Source: Butyrivibrio sp. MC2013 (lineage in GTDB: Bacteria; Bacillota; Clostridia; Lachnospirales; Lachnospiraceae). From it: DNA of 47,727 nucleotides. Both the position numbers and the translations under genes were made by a program. Below the pieces are notes generated by a model. That model was not told the DNA's origin. It was given only the letters and a program-made list of their open reading frames with translations, and did not search any database. Location of the stretch: NCBI RefSeq assembly GCF_000424585.1, contig NZ_AUKE01000024.1, positions 1 to 47,727 of the forward strand, given 5' to 3'. This document shows, in pieces, positions 23,629 to 32,611 of this stretch (the stretch's first letter is position 1; each line of letters opens with the position of its first letter).

Positions 23629-24105
23629 CTAATGCTCTATTGCCTCCAATAGATTACCCTCTTTATCATATCTTAGCTTTAGGAATATCATCCCCTTATC
23701 AGTATCATCAACCAGTCTTTTTAGAAATATTTTATCACCTTCCCAAAGCTCCAGGTCAAAAATATCATTCTTATCTATCCATTCAAGGTCTCCTTCATCA
23801 CAGCTTCCTATCTCGCCTTCATACGAATCAGCAGTAAAAAGATGCATATACTCAGGGATGTTATCATCGTAGACAAAGGTCACTATCCCTCTGAAATTGT
23901 AGCCAAGGAGCTTTAGACCTGTCTCTTCATGCACTTCTCTAAGAAGACAATCTACCGGGTCTTCGCCATCTTCAAAGTGTCCGCCCACCCCGATCCACTT
24001 TCCACTGTTTACGTCTCTTTTTTTCTTATTGCGGTTCATCATAAGAAATCTTTTGCCGTCATCTATATAACATAAAGTTGTAAGCGAGCATGGTGTTTGT
24101 TTCAT
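23629..24105 (-). CDS. NUDIX hydrolase (MutT/8-oxo-dGTPase-like)
   Basis: 158 residues from ATG 24105 (MKQTPCSLTT), preceded by AAAGGGATAAT. The Nudix box is complete: GHFEDGEDPVDCLLREVHEE followed by TGL. IDDGKRFLMMNRNKKKRDVNSGKW is typical of 8-oxo-dGTP diphosphatases of Firmicutes, so nucleotide sanitation is the probable role. Confidence 0.88.
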   Translation of the reverse strand: MKQTPCSLTTLCYIDDGKRFLMMNRNKKKRDVNSGKWIGVGGHFEDGEDPVDCLLREVHEETGLKLLGYNFRGIVTFVYDDNIPEYMHLFTADSYEGEIGSCDEGDLEWIDKNDIFDLELWEGDKIFLKRLVDDTDKGMIFLKLRYDKEGNLLEAIEH

Positions 24106-24316
24106 ATTATCCCTTTGATAAAAATATTTCATTACGATTTTATAAAAAATCGCCTTGTTTCTATCCTTATTGAAACAATTATAACACTTATAATATCGCC
24201 ATTGGAAACAATTTAGAACGCCGCTTTTAGTTAAAACTTTTTATATAAAACCTCTAAAAACCCAGGTGTAAACTCTTTTTGAGCTTGCAGTTTATAACGT
24301 TTTTCTATTTTTTTCG

Positions 24317-24346
24317 TTGCATTAATAAAGTAGTATTTGTTATACT
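24317..24346 (+). promoter_or_regulatory. Promoter of the MarR-type regulator
   Basis: TTGCAT at 24317-24322, 18-base spacer, TATACT at 24341-24346; the start codon is 54 bases downstream. Confidence 0.55.
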
Positions 24347-24399
24347 AGATGAGAAAGTTGACAGATTTGGTTTTTTGTCATGTTTTCAGGAGGAAGAAA

Positions 24400-24879
24400 G
24401 TGGAATCTATCATTAAATCTTTATCATCCATTTACAGCAAGTTCAGAATCCATTTTTATGTACAGGTTTTTTCAAGGATCGATTCCGGCAAGAATTCTCT
24501 TACAACCGTTGAGACGCTTAGCATGGAATGTATCCAGGCCCTTGGCAATCCTACCATTGCAGAATTTGCAAAGATGATGAACATATCAGCTCCAAATGCT
24601 GCATACAGGGTCAACTCTCTTCAGGAAAAGGGCTATATAGATCGTACCAGATCCAAAGAGGATCAAAGGGAATATCACATCAAACCCACCAGCAAATATA
24701 ATTCTATTTACAGGGCTAACCTTAGCTATATCAAAAAGCTGGACGAAAGATGCAAAGAACGCTTCTCTGAAGAAGATCTAAAAAAGCTTGGGGAGATGCT
24801 GACCATTATAGACAAGGAGCTCATACCTGAACTGAATACCGATCAGTACAGGAAAAAAGACGGAAAGAAAAGCTTCTGA
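24400..24879 (+). CDS. MarR-family transcriptional regulator
   Basis: 159 residues from GTG 24400, which follows AGGAGGAAGAAA; the longer upstream frame is rejected. The winged HTH is seen in LGNPTIAEFAKMMNISAPNAAYRVNSLQEKGYIDRTRSKEDQREYHI, here covering about residues 49-95. It stands alone, so its targets are unknown; it may control itself and the divergent NUDIX gene. Confidence 0.85.
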   Translation: MESIIKSLSSIYSKFRIHFYVQVFSRIDSGKNSLTTVETLSMECIQALGNPTIAEFAKMMNISAPNAAYRVNSLQEKGYIDRTRSKEDQREYHIKPTSKYNSIYRANLSYIKKLDERCKERFSEEDLKKLGEMLTIIDKELIPELNTDQYRKKDGKKSF

Positions 24880-24898
24880 AACTTCGGAATCTATCACC

Positions 24899-24935
24899 AA
24901 ACCCTATGCAGGATCCTGCATAGGGTTTATTTATG
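24899..24935 (+). terminator. Terminator of the MarR-type gene
   Basis: The 30-base perfect palindrome AAACCCTATGCAG-GATC-CTGCATAGGGTTT is followed by ATTTA. Confidence 0.85.
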
Positions 24936-25071
24936 CGTGTAGATGACCTTTCAAAAATACTTTGCCCATTATAAAGGGCCTGATGTATCATAAAGAAAGA
25001 CTATAAAGCATACGGATATCATCACATGGCTTGACAATCAGTTTATACGCTATGTGATCACAAGGAGTGCC

Positions 25072-26949
25072 ATGATCCCACAAACTTCACTTAGAAATCA
25101 GATACTGGACTATTGCAGGGACAAATACCATATTAGCCCTGTATATCCCTGGGACCTCTTAAACGAATACGCAGTCCTTCGTCATGATGCCTCCAAGAAA
25201 TGGTTTGGACTGATCATGAATGTAGAGGCTTCCAGACTGGGCCTTCAAAATAGGCAGATAATCGATGTCCTTGATGTGCGCGCTGACTCTGCTGACATAG
25301 TCTATTACCTGGGAAAGCCCGGCTTTCTACCTGCTTATCATATGAGTAAGAGCAGCTGGCTTACTATACTTTTGGACGGAAGCGCATGCATGGATACGAT
25401 CATCTATCTCCTTGAAAAAAGCTATGATCTGACAAAGGAAGATGGCGCAGTGCGCTTTACATCTACCTACTCTGATGAAGCTATCCCCCTGGGGCGAAAG
25501 AGTTCTGCTTCTCTTCCTGATAAACTAAAAGAGCTTAAAGCCCTCTACGATCCTTTTAGCAGAAGCAGTAATTACGAAGCGCTCTGTTTCTACAAGCAGG
25601 CAAAGCTTGCTGAGGATTACGAGGATGGCTATGTTTTCACCGGCCGCTTTATACGTTTCTATCCCACCTACCATGTGATGAATGACGATCAGCTCAGGGG
25701 CTATTTTGCCTGGAGGACAGATTACAGGCATGGGAAGGTCCACAGTACATCTATATCATTTATATATTTATATTTGTATGAATTATTAGCCGGAATAGGC
25801 GTGACAGATCCTCTTGAGGGTTTTCATGCCATCCAAAAGATCGACCGTATATTTGGGGACAAGGATCCGGGCCTTCATGATAACATCAGCCTCTGGCTAA
25901 ATGACTATGTCATTTATTACAATCTGGACCATAACCTATTGGAGGGCAATTACAGCAGCGATATCCTCTCTGCCATTGCAGCCTTATCTGATCCCCAAAA
26001 CATTTCCATGACTGATGAAGAGATCTTTGCCTGCCTGTGCAGAGTATCCCATTATGACCCCTTGTCATCTCTCATCTACAAAAAGCTCCCCTCAGATATG
26101 GTATGCGCTCTGGCCAGAGTATACCGGGGCCTTGACCGCTACCTTAAGGAGCATGATCAGCACGGGCTTATAGAGCGCAGCTATGGACACAAGGCAGTTA
26201 TCCCCTGCCATTTATTCAGGACTGCCGTCTTTTATGACCATCTTCAATACGAGGATTATGAATATAAGGTAAACAGCGGTCGTGTATACAGATGCAAAAA
26301 GGGCAACTGGACCCTGGAGGGTTATATCACCTCTCCTGAAAAAAGCAAGGAAATAGGCGCCATATGCAAGGAAACAGACAGGCAGCTCCGCGCTCTCACA
26401 GGGTTAGGCCACCCTCTTAAGAAGACTATGGGCCTAAGTCCCAGCATTATAGGCATGATAGGCGAACTGGTCAGGGAATATCTAAAAGATAAAGAGACCG
26501 CAGCAAAGCCTGTGATCAATATTGATTTTTCACGCCTTGGAGATATCAGAAAAGATGCTGCTGTTACCAGAGACAAGCTCATAATAGACGAAGATGAGGC
26601 AGAATTTATCCTGGGTCAATCTGATGATGAAGAGACCGGAAAAATCCCAGGCCCATCAGTTGATAATGAGACGGGAATAATCCCAGGCCCATCAGTTGAT
26701 GATGAAAAAGAGGAGGCAGCAAACCCGTCATCGCCTTTTACCCCTATTCAGAAAGAGATACTCTCTCTCTTACTTCAAGGCGGTGATCTTAACGGGTTTG
26801 CTGCCAGTGAAAGGATTATGCTATCCGTGGAGATAGATGAAATTAATAATTTTTTCTATGACGAACTTGGTGATACTGTGATCGAATACGATGAGGACAA
26901 GCTCTGTCTTGTGGAGGACTATATCCCCGATCTGCAAAAATATCTATAA
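25072..26949 (+). CDS. MmcQ/YjbR-TerB_N-TerB_C multidomain protein
   Basis: 625 residues from ATG 25072, preceded by AAGGAGTGCC. Residues 1-115 match MmcQ/YjbR (LRHDASKKWFGLIMNV, DVLDVRAD, PAYHMSKSSWLTILLDGS). About 190-330 match TerB_N (YPTYHVM..DQLRGYFAWR, ISFIYLYLYELLAGIG, LNDYVIYYNL). The C-terminal ~130 match TerB_C (DFSRLGDIRKDAAVTRDKL, FTPIQKEILSLLL). A small repeat, (I)IPGPSVD, occurs twice in the linker near 530-550. TerB_N/TerB_C proteins are known partners of BrxD-like ATPases and Lhr-type helicases in stress or defence loci; those two lie at 40351-44188. Confidence 0.8.
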   Translation: MIPQTSLRNQILDYCRDKYHISPVYPWDLLNEYAVLRHDASKKWFGLIMNVEASRLGLQNRQIIDVLDVRADSADIVYYLGKPGFLPAYHMSKSSWLTILLDGSACMDTIIYLLEKSYDLTKEDGAVRFTSTYSDEAIPLGRKSSASLPDKLKELKALYDPFSRSSNYEALCFYKQAKLAEDYEDGYVFTGRFIRFYPTYHVMNDDQLRGYFAWRTDYRHGKVHSTSISFIYLYLYELLAGIGVTDPLEGFHAIQKIDRIFGDKDPGLHDNISLWLNDYVIYYNLDHNLLEGNYSSDILSAIAALSDPQNISMTDEEIFACLCRVSHYDPLSSLIYKKLPSDMVCALARVYRGLDRYLKEHDQHGLIERSYGHKAVIPCHLFRTAVFYDHLQYEDYEYKVNSGRVYRCKKGNWTLEGYITSPEKSKEIGAICKETDRQLRALTGLGHPLKKTMGLSPSIIGMIGELVREYLKDKETAAKPVINIDFSRLGDIRKDAAVTRDKLIIDEDEAEFILGQSDDEETGKIPGPSVDNETGIIPGPSVDDEKEEAANPSSPFTPIQKEILSLLLQGGDLNGFAASERIMLSVEIDEINNFFYDELGDTVIEYDEDKLCLVEDYIPDLQKYL

Positions 26950-26964
26950 CTACTTTCCCTTTAC

Positions 26965-29205
26965 TTATCGCTCGATGAGGACAGCCTTGTTGTCGGAGAT
27001 CACTACTTTAAGGCTTCTGCCCTTCCAGAAGAAGGGGATCTCAAGCTCTTCCCAGCCCGCAGGAAGCATAGGCTTAAAGTCAGCACTCTCGTTCCACATA
27101 GCCGGTCCAAGGCCTGCAAACCCATATACTATGAGCTGCCAGAGTCCGCCGCAGTTGGCGATGTGTATACCCTCTTTGGCGCCGCCTGCTGCCTCGTCCA
27201 TATCTATATCTATTACCTTGTCCAAGAACTTTTCTGCTTCGTCCATCCTGCCAAGCCTTGCTGCGATGATACCGTGGACAGCCGCAGACAGAGATGAATC
27301 ATGAGTAGTAATAGGCTCATAGTAATCATAGTTTTTGCTCTTTACCTCATCTGTAAATTCAGGTCCAAAGAGGAGCATGTTCTCCAGAACATCTGCCTGC
27401 TTTAGAGCCTTGACCCTGTAGTTGTGCTCCTGAGATATGCAGGTACCAAAGCATTTGCTCCTGTCCTTCCATACCTCATCAAAATCTATATCCGCATAAT
27501 CAAAGAAGTCATCACTCTGAGGAACAATATCTGATCCGTCATCAGTCTTTGGCAGTCTCATATTATCTGCCACTTCCTTAAAAAGCTTTTTCTCATCATC
27601 CTTAAGGCCCAGTCTTTCTTTGAGGACTCTGTATTTTAATGGCTCCTTTTCTTCCAGGGATTCAAGCTCTGCGCAGGTAAGGTCCAGTGAGAACTTCACC
27701 ATTCTGTTGGTATAATAATTATTCCTGGTCATGGGCAGGTATTCATCAGGCCCCATGACTGCCAGTAGCTCGTACTCCCCGTTCCTGTTTTTGTCTGCTC
27801 TTTTAACCCAGTATCTGGAAGTCTCTATGAGGATCTCCAGACCAAAATTCTCCATGAATTCTTCATCGCCTGTTGCACTTATATAATTCTTCATAGCATA
27901 GGCGATATCAGCAGTCACATGTATCTCGTGATCAGCATACTGCCAGCATGCACACTCCTCATGTCCTGATACTGATGACTCCCAGGCATATCTGGCACCG
28001 GGATAACCATAGCTTTTCGCATTCTCCCTTGCGCCGTCCAGAGTCAGATATCTGAACATCAGAAGGTTCCTTGCTGCTTCAGGATCTGTGTGGAGGAAGA
28101 AGGGGAGCATATTGATCTCTGTATCCCAGAAATAACGTCCAAAATAGGCTTCGCCTGCATGTCCCTTGGCACCTATAGCCACTCTTGGATCTTCTCTGTC
28201 TGCTGCTCTCATCAGGTGATAGATGCTGGCCCTTATAGCAAGCTGGGCTCTGTGATCGCCCTTTATCCTGATATCAGATGCAGACCATCTCTTCTCCCAG
28301 GCAGTTTTATGATCATCATATATTGTCTGGGCTCCGGCTCTTCTTGCCTCTTCTATCACAGATCTGGCACGGAAGGACAGAGAGTCTTCTTCCTGATCCC
28401 TGTCTGTGCACAGAGCTATATATCTGGTCATTAGAAATTCTGTATTTTCATTTATTTCTACTGTGCCTGAAGAATAGATGGCATCATTTATATCCTTCTT
28501 GCCCGAAAAGTCTGCATCAGCTTCTATCTCGGATACGATAAGGACCTTATTACCACCATTGGTCTCAACTTCAAGGCTGCAACCTGTCTGTCTCTGGTTC
28601 TTCCTGATAGATGTAAAGTGATCAAAGCCATTGGTCCTGACGCCTGCATTGATACCTGCGTCTATCTGCACTCTTGCTGATCCTGACAGGCCCTTTATCA
28701 TAAGCTGGGACAGGGCCAAATGCTTTCTGTCCATGGAGATGAATCTCTTATAGGTAAGCCTTAGTGCTGCCCCATTTCTGCAGTCCCATCTAAAGCTCCT
28801 TGTAAGGACTCCGTCTGAGAGATTAAGGATCCTCTCATAATCTGATATCCTGCTCTCTGCCATATCCAGTCTTTCACCGTCCACAGTAAGGACGGTATCA
28901 AAGAAATATGGCTGATTGATCATCTCTGTCATCAGAAAGGGGTGGGGCCCCACTACCCCGGGTACAAAGGTTCCCCACTTGGAAAGGGGGAATCTCTGGA
29001 CTTCAAGTGTTACATTTGCAGGCTTTCTGTCATATTCCAGATCCTGCTTTTCAGCAATAAGACCCTCATCATAGGAGCCACGGACATGCATATATCCGTT
29101 TCCCTGAGTCATGATGCCTTCGTAATATTTAGACGTAGCCGGATCGTATCCGGGGTCTTTTAAATAGAAATCTTCAAGATTATCTTTTGTCACTATCATC
29201 TGCAT
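26965..29205 (-). CDS. Glycoside hydrolase family 65 disaccharide phosphorylase
   Basis: 746 residues with the four-part family 65 layout: N-terminal beta-sandwich, helical linker, (alpha/alpha)6 barrel and short C-terminal sheet. The barrel has GRYFWDTEINMLPFFL, the general acid Glu in DHEIHVTADIAYA, and the phosphate-side NCGGLWQLIVYGFAGL. It cleaves an alpha-linked glucose disaccharide (trehalose, maltose, kojibiose or nigerose) with phosphate, giving beta-glucose 1-phosphate; which one is not clear. It is last in the minus-strand operon with two permeases and a binding protein, so it probably uses the sugar they import. Confidence 0.9.
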   Translation of the reverse strand: MQMIVTKDNLEDFYLKDPGYDPATSKYYEGIMTQGNGYMHVRGSYDEGLIAEKQDLEYDRKPANVTLEVQRFPLSKWGTFVPGVVGPHPFLMTEMINQPYFFDTVLTVDGERLDMAESRISDYERILNLSDGVLTRSFRWDCRNGAALRLTYKRFISMDRKHLALSQLMIKGLSGSARVQIDAGINAGVRTNGFDHFTSIRKNQRQTGCSLEVETNGGNKVLIVSEIEADADFSGKKDINDAIYSSGTVEINENTEFLMTRYIALCTDRDQEEDSLSFRARSVIEEARRAGAQTIYDDHKTAWEKRWSASDIRIKGDHRAQLAIRASIYHLMRAADREDPRVAIGAKGHAGEAYFGRYFWDTEINMLPFFLHTDPEAARNLLMFRYLTLDGARENAKSYGYPGARYAWESSVSGHEECACWQYADHEIHVTADIAYAMKNYISATGDEEFMENFGLEILIETSRYWVKRADKNRNGEYELLAVMGPDEYLPMTRNNYYTNRMVKFSLDLTCAELESLEEKEPLKYRVLKERLGLKDDEKKLFKEVADNMRLPKTDDGSDIVPQSDDFFDYADIDFDEVWKDRSKCFGTCISQEHNYRVKALKQADVLENMLLFGPEFTDEVKSKNYDYYEPITTHDSSLSAAVHGIIAARLGRMDEAEKFLDKVIDIDMDEAAGGAKEGIHIANCGGLWQLIVYGFAGLGPAMWNESADFKPMLPAGWEELEIPFFWKGRSLKVVISDNKAVLIER

Positions 29206-29244
29206 CTTTTCTAGTCATCCTTTTTCTAAATAGTCTGGGACATT

Positions 29245-30069
29245 TTATCCCTTTACCGATCCTGCTGCCAGACCTGAGATGATCTGTTTCTGCAGCAGGA
29301 TAAATATCAGGATGGAAGGAGTGATAACAACTACTGTAGCCGCAAACATTGCACCGTAATCGGAGGCAAATGCGGACTTGAAGTAGTAAAGAGCTATCGG
29401 CAGGGTCCTCTTGGAAGTCTCGCCTGTCAGAGTCAGGGCGAACTGGAACTCATTCCATGCCAGGAGGAACTGTATAACACCTGCTGTAGCAAAAGCGGGC
29501 CTGGTAATAGGCAGGACTATGGTAAAGAAGGTTCTGGCAAAGCCGCAGCCATCAATATATGCAGCTTCTTCCAGTGTAAAGGGGATAGTCCTGATGTAGG
29601 ACACCATTACATAGAAGGTGGTAGGCATACCGATAGCTGTATATACCAGGATCAGTCCTGTCAGTGTATTGTAGAGGTGCGATGCCTGAAGTGTGGTATA
29701 GAGGGGCTGGAGCAGAGCGGCTGCCGGTACGATCAGTCCTATGGAAAAGATCAGTGTGACAAGGCCCTTTGCCTTAAAGTCGCATCTTACCACTACATAG
29801 GCTGCCATAGAGCAGACTATGAGATTTAACAATGTCGCAACGATACCTACGATAATGCTGTTCTTATAAAAAGTTACAAGAGGCGCCAGCTTAAATGCTG
29901 TTACATAATTCTGAACGTGGAGTACCTTGGGGAGACCTATGGTTCCTGAGAGAATCTCCGCATTGGTTTTGAAGGAGGCCATGAATACCCATATAAAAGG
30001 AGTCAGGGCGATCAGTATTATGAACAGCATCAAAGCTGCTACCATCGTTTTCTTGATATATTTAGTCAT
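29245..30069 (-). CDS. Carbohydrate ABC transporter permease (MalG type)
   Basis: 274 residues from ATG 30069 (MTKYIKK), preceded by GGGGGT; an upstream in-frame ATG overlaps the previous gene. Six membrane spans are seen, with the inner loop EEAAYIDGCGFARTFFTIVLPITRP, here as the EAA motif that docks the ATPase. It pairs with the MalF-type permease 13 bp upstream. No ATPase gene lies nearby; a shared MsmX-like ATPase elsewhere would be needed. Confidence 0.9.
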   Translation of the reverse strand: MTKYIKKTMVAALMLFIILIALTPFIWVFMASFKTNAEILSGTIGLPKVLHVQNYVTAFKLAPLVTFYKNSIIVGIVATLLNLIVCSMAAYVVVRCDFKAKGLVTLIFSIGLIVPAAALLQPLYTTLQASHLYNTLTGLILVYTAIGMPTTFYVMVSYIRTIPFTLEEAAYIDGCGFARTFFTIVLPITRPAFATAGVIQFLLAWNEFQFALTLTGETSKRTLPIALYYFKSAFASDYGAMFAATVVVITPSILIFILLQKQIISGLAAGSVKG

Positions 30070-30082
30070 CTCAATTACCCCC

Positions 30083-30949
30083 TTAATCCTCATCATCCAT
30101 GCGATAGAGCTTCCTGATGATCACCAGGGACAATACTCCGAGGAGGATCAGCAGCACACCCTGTGCATTGGCCAGTCCAAAATTGTTATTGGAAAATACA
30201 GTCTGATAGAGGTACATGGGCATATTCATTGTACGTACGCCGGGGCCGCCGGAAGTAGTCATCATGATGATGTCCAGCTTCTGAAGCATGGAGGTGGCAG
30301 CCAGAACTGTACTGGTACCTATGATATTGCGCATCAGTGGAAGTACTATATATAGGTCAGCCTGGAGAGGTGTTGCACCATCTACCTTGGCTGCCTCTAT
30401 GATCTCGTCGGAGATGGAGCTCATCTCTGAGATCACCAGAATTGTTACCAGTCCTGCATAGGGCAGCCATGTAAGAGTGACTGACAAAAAGGCGGTCTTT
30501 GGATCCATGAACCAGTTCACGTTAAAGTCGCCATTTATTTTCTTGATCAGGTTGTTGATAAGTCCGAACTGAGGATTGAGTATGCACAAAAAGAGCATTC
30601 CAAGAGCCGCAGAGGATATGATATTGGGTATGAAGAATACTGTACGCATCGCATTGGAATACCAGTGCTTCTTGGCCAGTATCAGGGCCACCATTGTACC
30701 AAAGAGTACGTGGATGGTAGACTGGAGGAATATCCAGACGATAGTATTCTTAAGGGCTGTAAGGTATCCCTTATCAGCTGTAAACAGATCTACGTAATTC
30801 TTTATTCCTATAAAGCTCAGCTTGCCTGCGATTGTCCAGTCTGTAAAAGATGTTGTTATAAGGACAAGGAGGGAAGCAAGAAAAATATATGCAAAAAGCG
30901 CTACTCCCGGAAGGAGAAATATTGCTATCCATTTTTTATTTCTGGTCAT
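30083..30949 (-). CDS. Carbohydrate ABC transporter permease (MalF type)
   Basis: 288 residues, six membrane spans, EAA loop at EIIEAAKVDGATPLQADLYI. The start has GAGG eight bases upstream. It forms the membrane channel with the MalG-type permease. A stem-loop at 31010-31044 separates it from the binding-protein gene. Confidence 0.9.
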   Translation of the reverse strand: MTRNKKWIAIFLLPGVALFAYIFLASLLVLITTSFTDWTIAGKLSFIGIKNYVDLFTADKGYLTALKNTIVWIFLQSTIHVLFGTMVALILAKKHWYSNAMRTVFFIPNIISSAALGMLFLCILNPQFGLINNLIKKINGDFNVNWFMDPKTAFLSVTLTWLPYAGLVTILVISEMSSISDEIIEAAKVDGATPLQADLYIVLPLMRNIIGTSTVLAATSMLQKLDIIMMTTSGGPGVRTMNMPMYLYQTVFSNNNFGLANAQGVLLILLGVLSLVIIRKLYRMDDED

Positions 30950-31009
30950 TTTTTTGCCTCATTTTCAGGAGATTTTGGGTGATTTGGGCCAAGAATTGGG
31001 CATAAATAT

Positions 31010-31044
31010 CGCCCCGTCAGGCCACTCCTGGTTCAGACGGGGCG
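31010..31044 (-). promoter_or_regulatory. Stem-loop between binding protein and permease genes
   Basis: CGCCCCGTC and GACGGGGCG form a 9-bp GC-rich stem with a 17-base loop. On the minus strand the T-run lies ahead of, not after, the stem, so it is more likely to protect the upstream message or cause partial termination. That would raise binding-protein levels over permeases. Confidence 0.65.
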
Positions 31045-31059
31045 CTTTTTTAGAAAAGA

Positions 31060-32418
31060 TTATTTATTCTTAGCAATTGCATCTGTAAGGTTCTGAGCCA
31101 TATCAGCAGCAGAGATCTCGCCGTATACCAGTTCGGGATAGCTTACAGCAAACTCATCCATTACGCTGGAGTATGCCTGGTTATCAAAGTTGCCGAATGT
31201 GTACTTAGCGTTTGCAGACTGCTCGATCAGGTCTACCAGAAGAGGGTTAGCTGCCTTGTACTCATCAGAGAGAGCTACGTTCTCTGTAAGAGGAAGTACG
31301 CCTGCCTTCTCAAGGAATACGCTCTGAGCGTAAGCACCTGTCTTGAACTTAAGGAACTCAAGAGCTGCAGCCTTCTCAGCATCGGACTTGCCTTCTGTGC
31401 AAAGGATATAACCTACTTCATACTGTGTGAAGAGGCCGTCGCCGGGATAAAGTGCTACGCCAACCTTGTCGCCAAAGCCGGGAAGAGACTTGGTCTCATC
31501 TGTGAAATCAGGGCACATCCAAGGTCCGTTGGGGATCATAGCTGTCTGACCCTGCTCGAAGGAGTTAGCAGCATTTGCATAGATAGCGCCAACTGCATCG
31601 GGTGTTGAATAATCTGTAAGGCAGGTCTTTATCATTTCAAGGCCGTTTACCATAGAATCTGTGTTGTAGCTTTCAGGATAGAAGGTGTTCATGAACTTGT
31701 TGCCTTCGTCTCCGTCTGTTCCTACATACGCGCCAAGGAGAAGATTGGTTGTCCAGCAGTTCTCACCTGTCATAAGTGAAAGGGGTGTATAACCTGCATC
31801 CTTAAGCTTTTTGTTGTTCTCCATGAACTCATCCCATGTCTTTGCGGGAGTGATACCTACTGCATCGAACATTTCCTTGTTGTAGAAATATCCGATAAGC
31901 TGACGCTGGTTGGAGATGGAATAGATCTTGCCATCCTCTGTTGTGTTATAAGATGCAGCGCCTTCGCCTACATACTTCATCCACTCAGCATCCTCATCAA
32001 GGTAAGGCTTGATATCCGTAGCCTGGCCGTTTTCAATAGCCAGCTCTCTGATACCGTTCTTGCCGATCAGCACGTCCGGAAGGGACTTGGATGCAGCCAG
32101 GACCTTCATCTTATCTACATAAGCATCATCACTGGGAAGCTCCTCTACTACTACCTTGATCTTGCCTTCATACTGCTCGTTGAATGCATTGATAACTTCT
32201 GTCTCTGCTTCAGCAGATGCGTGAGAACCTACCATGAATGTAGCGTAGCTGATCTCAACGGGACCGTCAGATGATTCATCGGCTGAATCTGAAAGAGCTG
32301 TTTCCTGAGCCTCTGCAGGAATCTCTTCTGTTTTTTCTGTCTTTGATGTGGCTCCGCAGCCAGCCAGCATTGTTGCTGCCATAAGAGCTGCCAGAACTCT
32401 CTCTGTCTTTCTTTTCAT
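31060..32418 (-). CDS. Sugar ABC transporter substrate-binding lipoprotein
   Basis: 452 residues. The lipoprotein signal ends LAGC with Cys21, after MKRKTERVLAALMAATM. It is followed by an acidic low-complexity linker and a type-I sugar-binding fold (SBP_bac_1), with NGPWMCPD and YPGDGL seen. It hands sugar to the two permeases downstream. GGAGG lies 11 bases before the ATG. The YesN/YesM pair upstream probably switches the operon. Confidence 0.92.
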   Translation of the reverse strand: MKRKTERVLAALMAATMLAGCGATSKTEKTEEIPAEAQETALSDSADESSDGPVEISYATFMVGSHASAEAETEVINAFNEQYEGKIKVVVEELPSDDAYVDKMKVLAASKSLPDVLIGKNGIRELAIENGQATDIKPYLDEDAEWMKYVGEGAASYNTTEDGKIYSISNQRQLIGYFYNKEMFDAVGITPAKTWDEFMENNKKLKDAGYTPLSLMTGENCWTTNLLLGAYVGTDGDEGNKFMNTFYPESYNTDSMVNGLEMIKTCLTDYSTPDAVGAIYANAANSFEQGQTAMIPNGPWMCPDFTDETKSLPGFGDKVGVALYPGDGLFTQYEVGYILCTEGKSDAEKAAALEFLKFKTGAYAQSVFLEKAGVLPLTENVALSDEYKAANPLLVDLIEQSANAKYTFGNFDNQAYSSVMDEFAVSYPELVYGEISAADMAQNLTDAIAKNK

Positions 32419-32611
32419 AACTCTTAAAATCCTCCTCTAAAAAAGGTTATTGGCTATCGCCGGGCCTCTTTCCCCTCCCGACATCTAACACTTTACCCTT
32501 TATGAGTCCAGAGCTTAATAGATTCATTTTCCCTTCATCATGATAATTTTGACTGTGAAGGTGTCAAAAGCCTTATCCTCATCCTTTATCTTGGAAATAT
32601 TTGATATAGAT

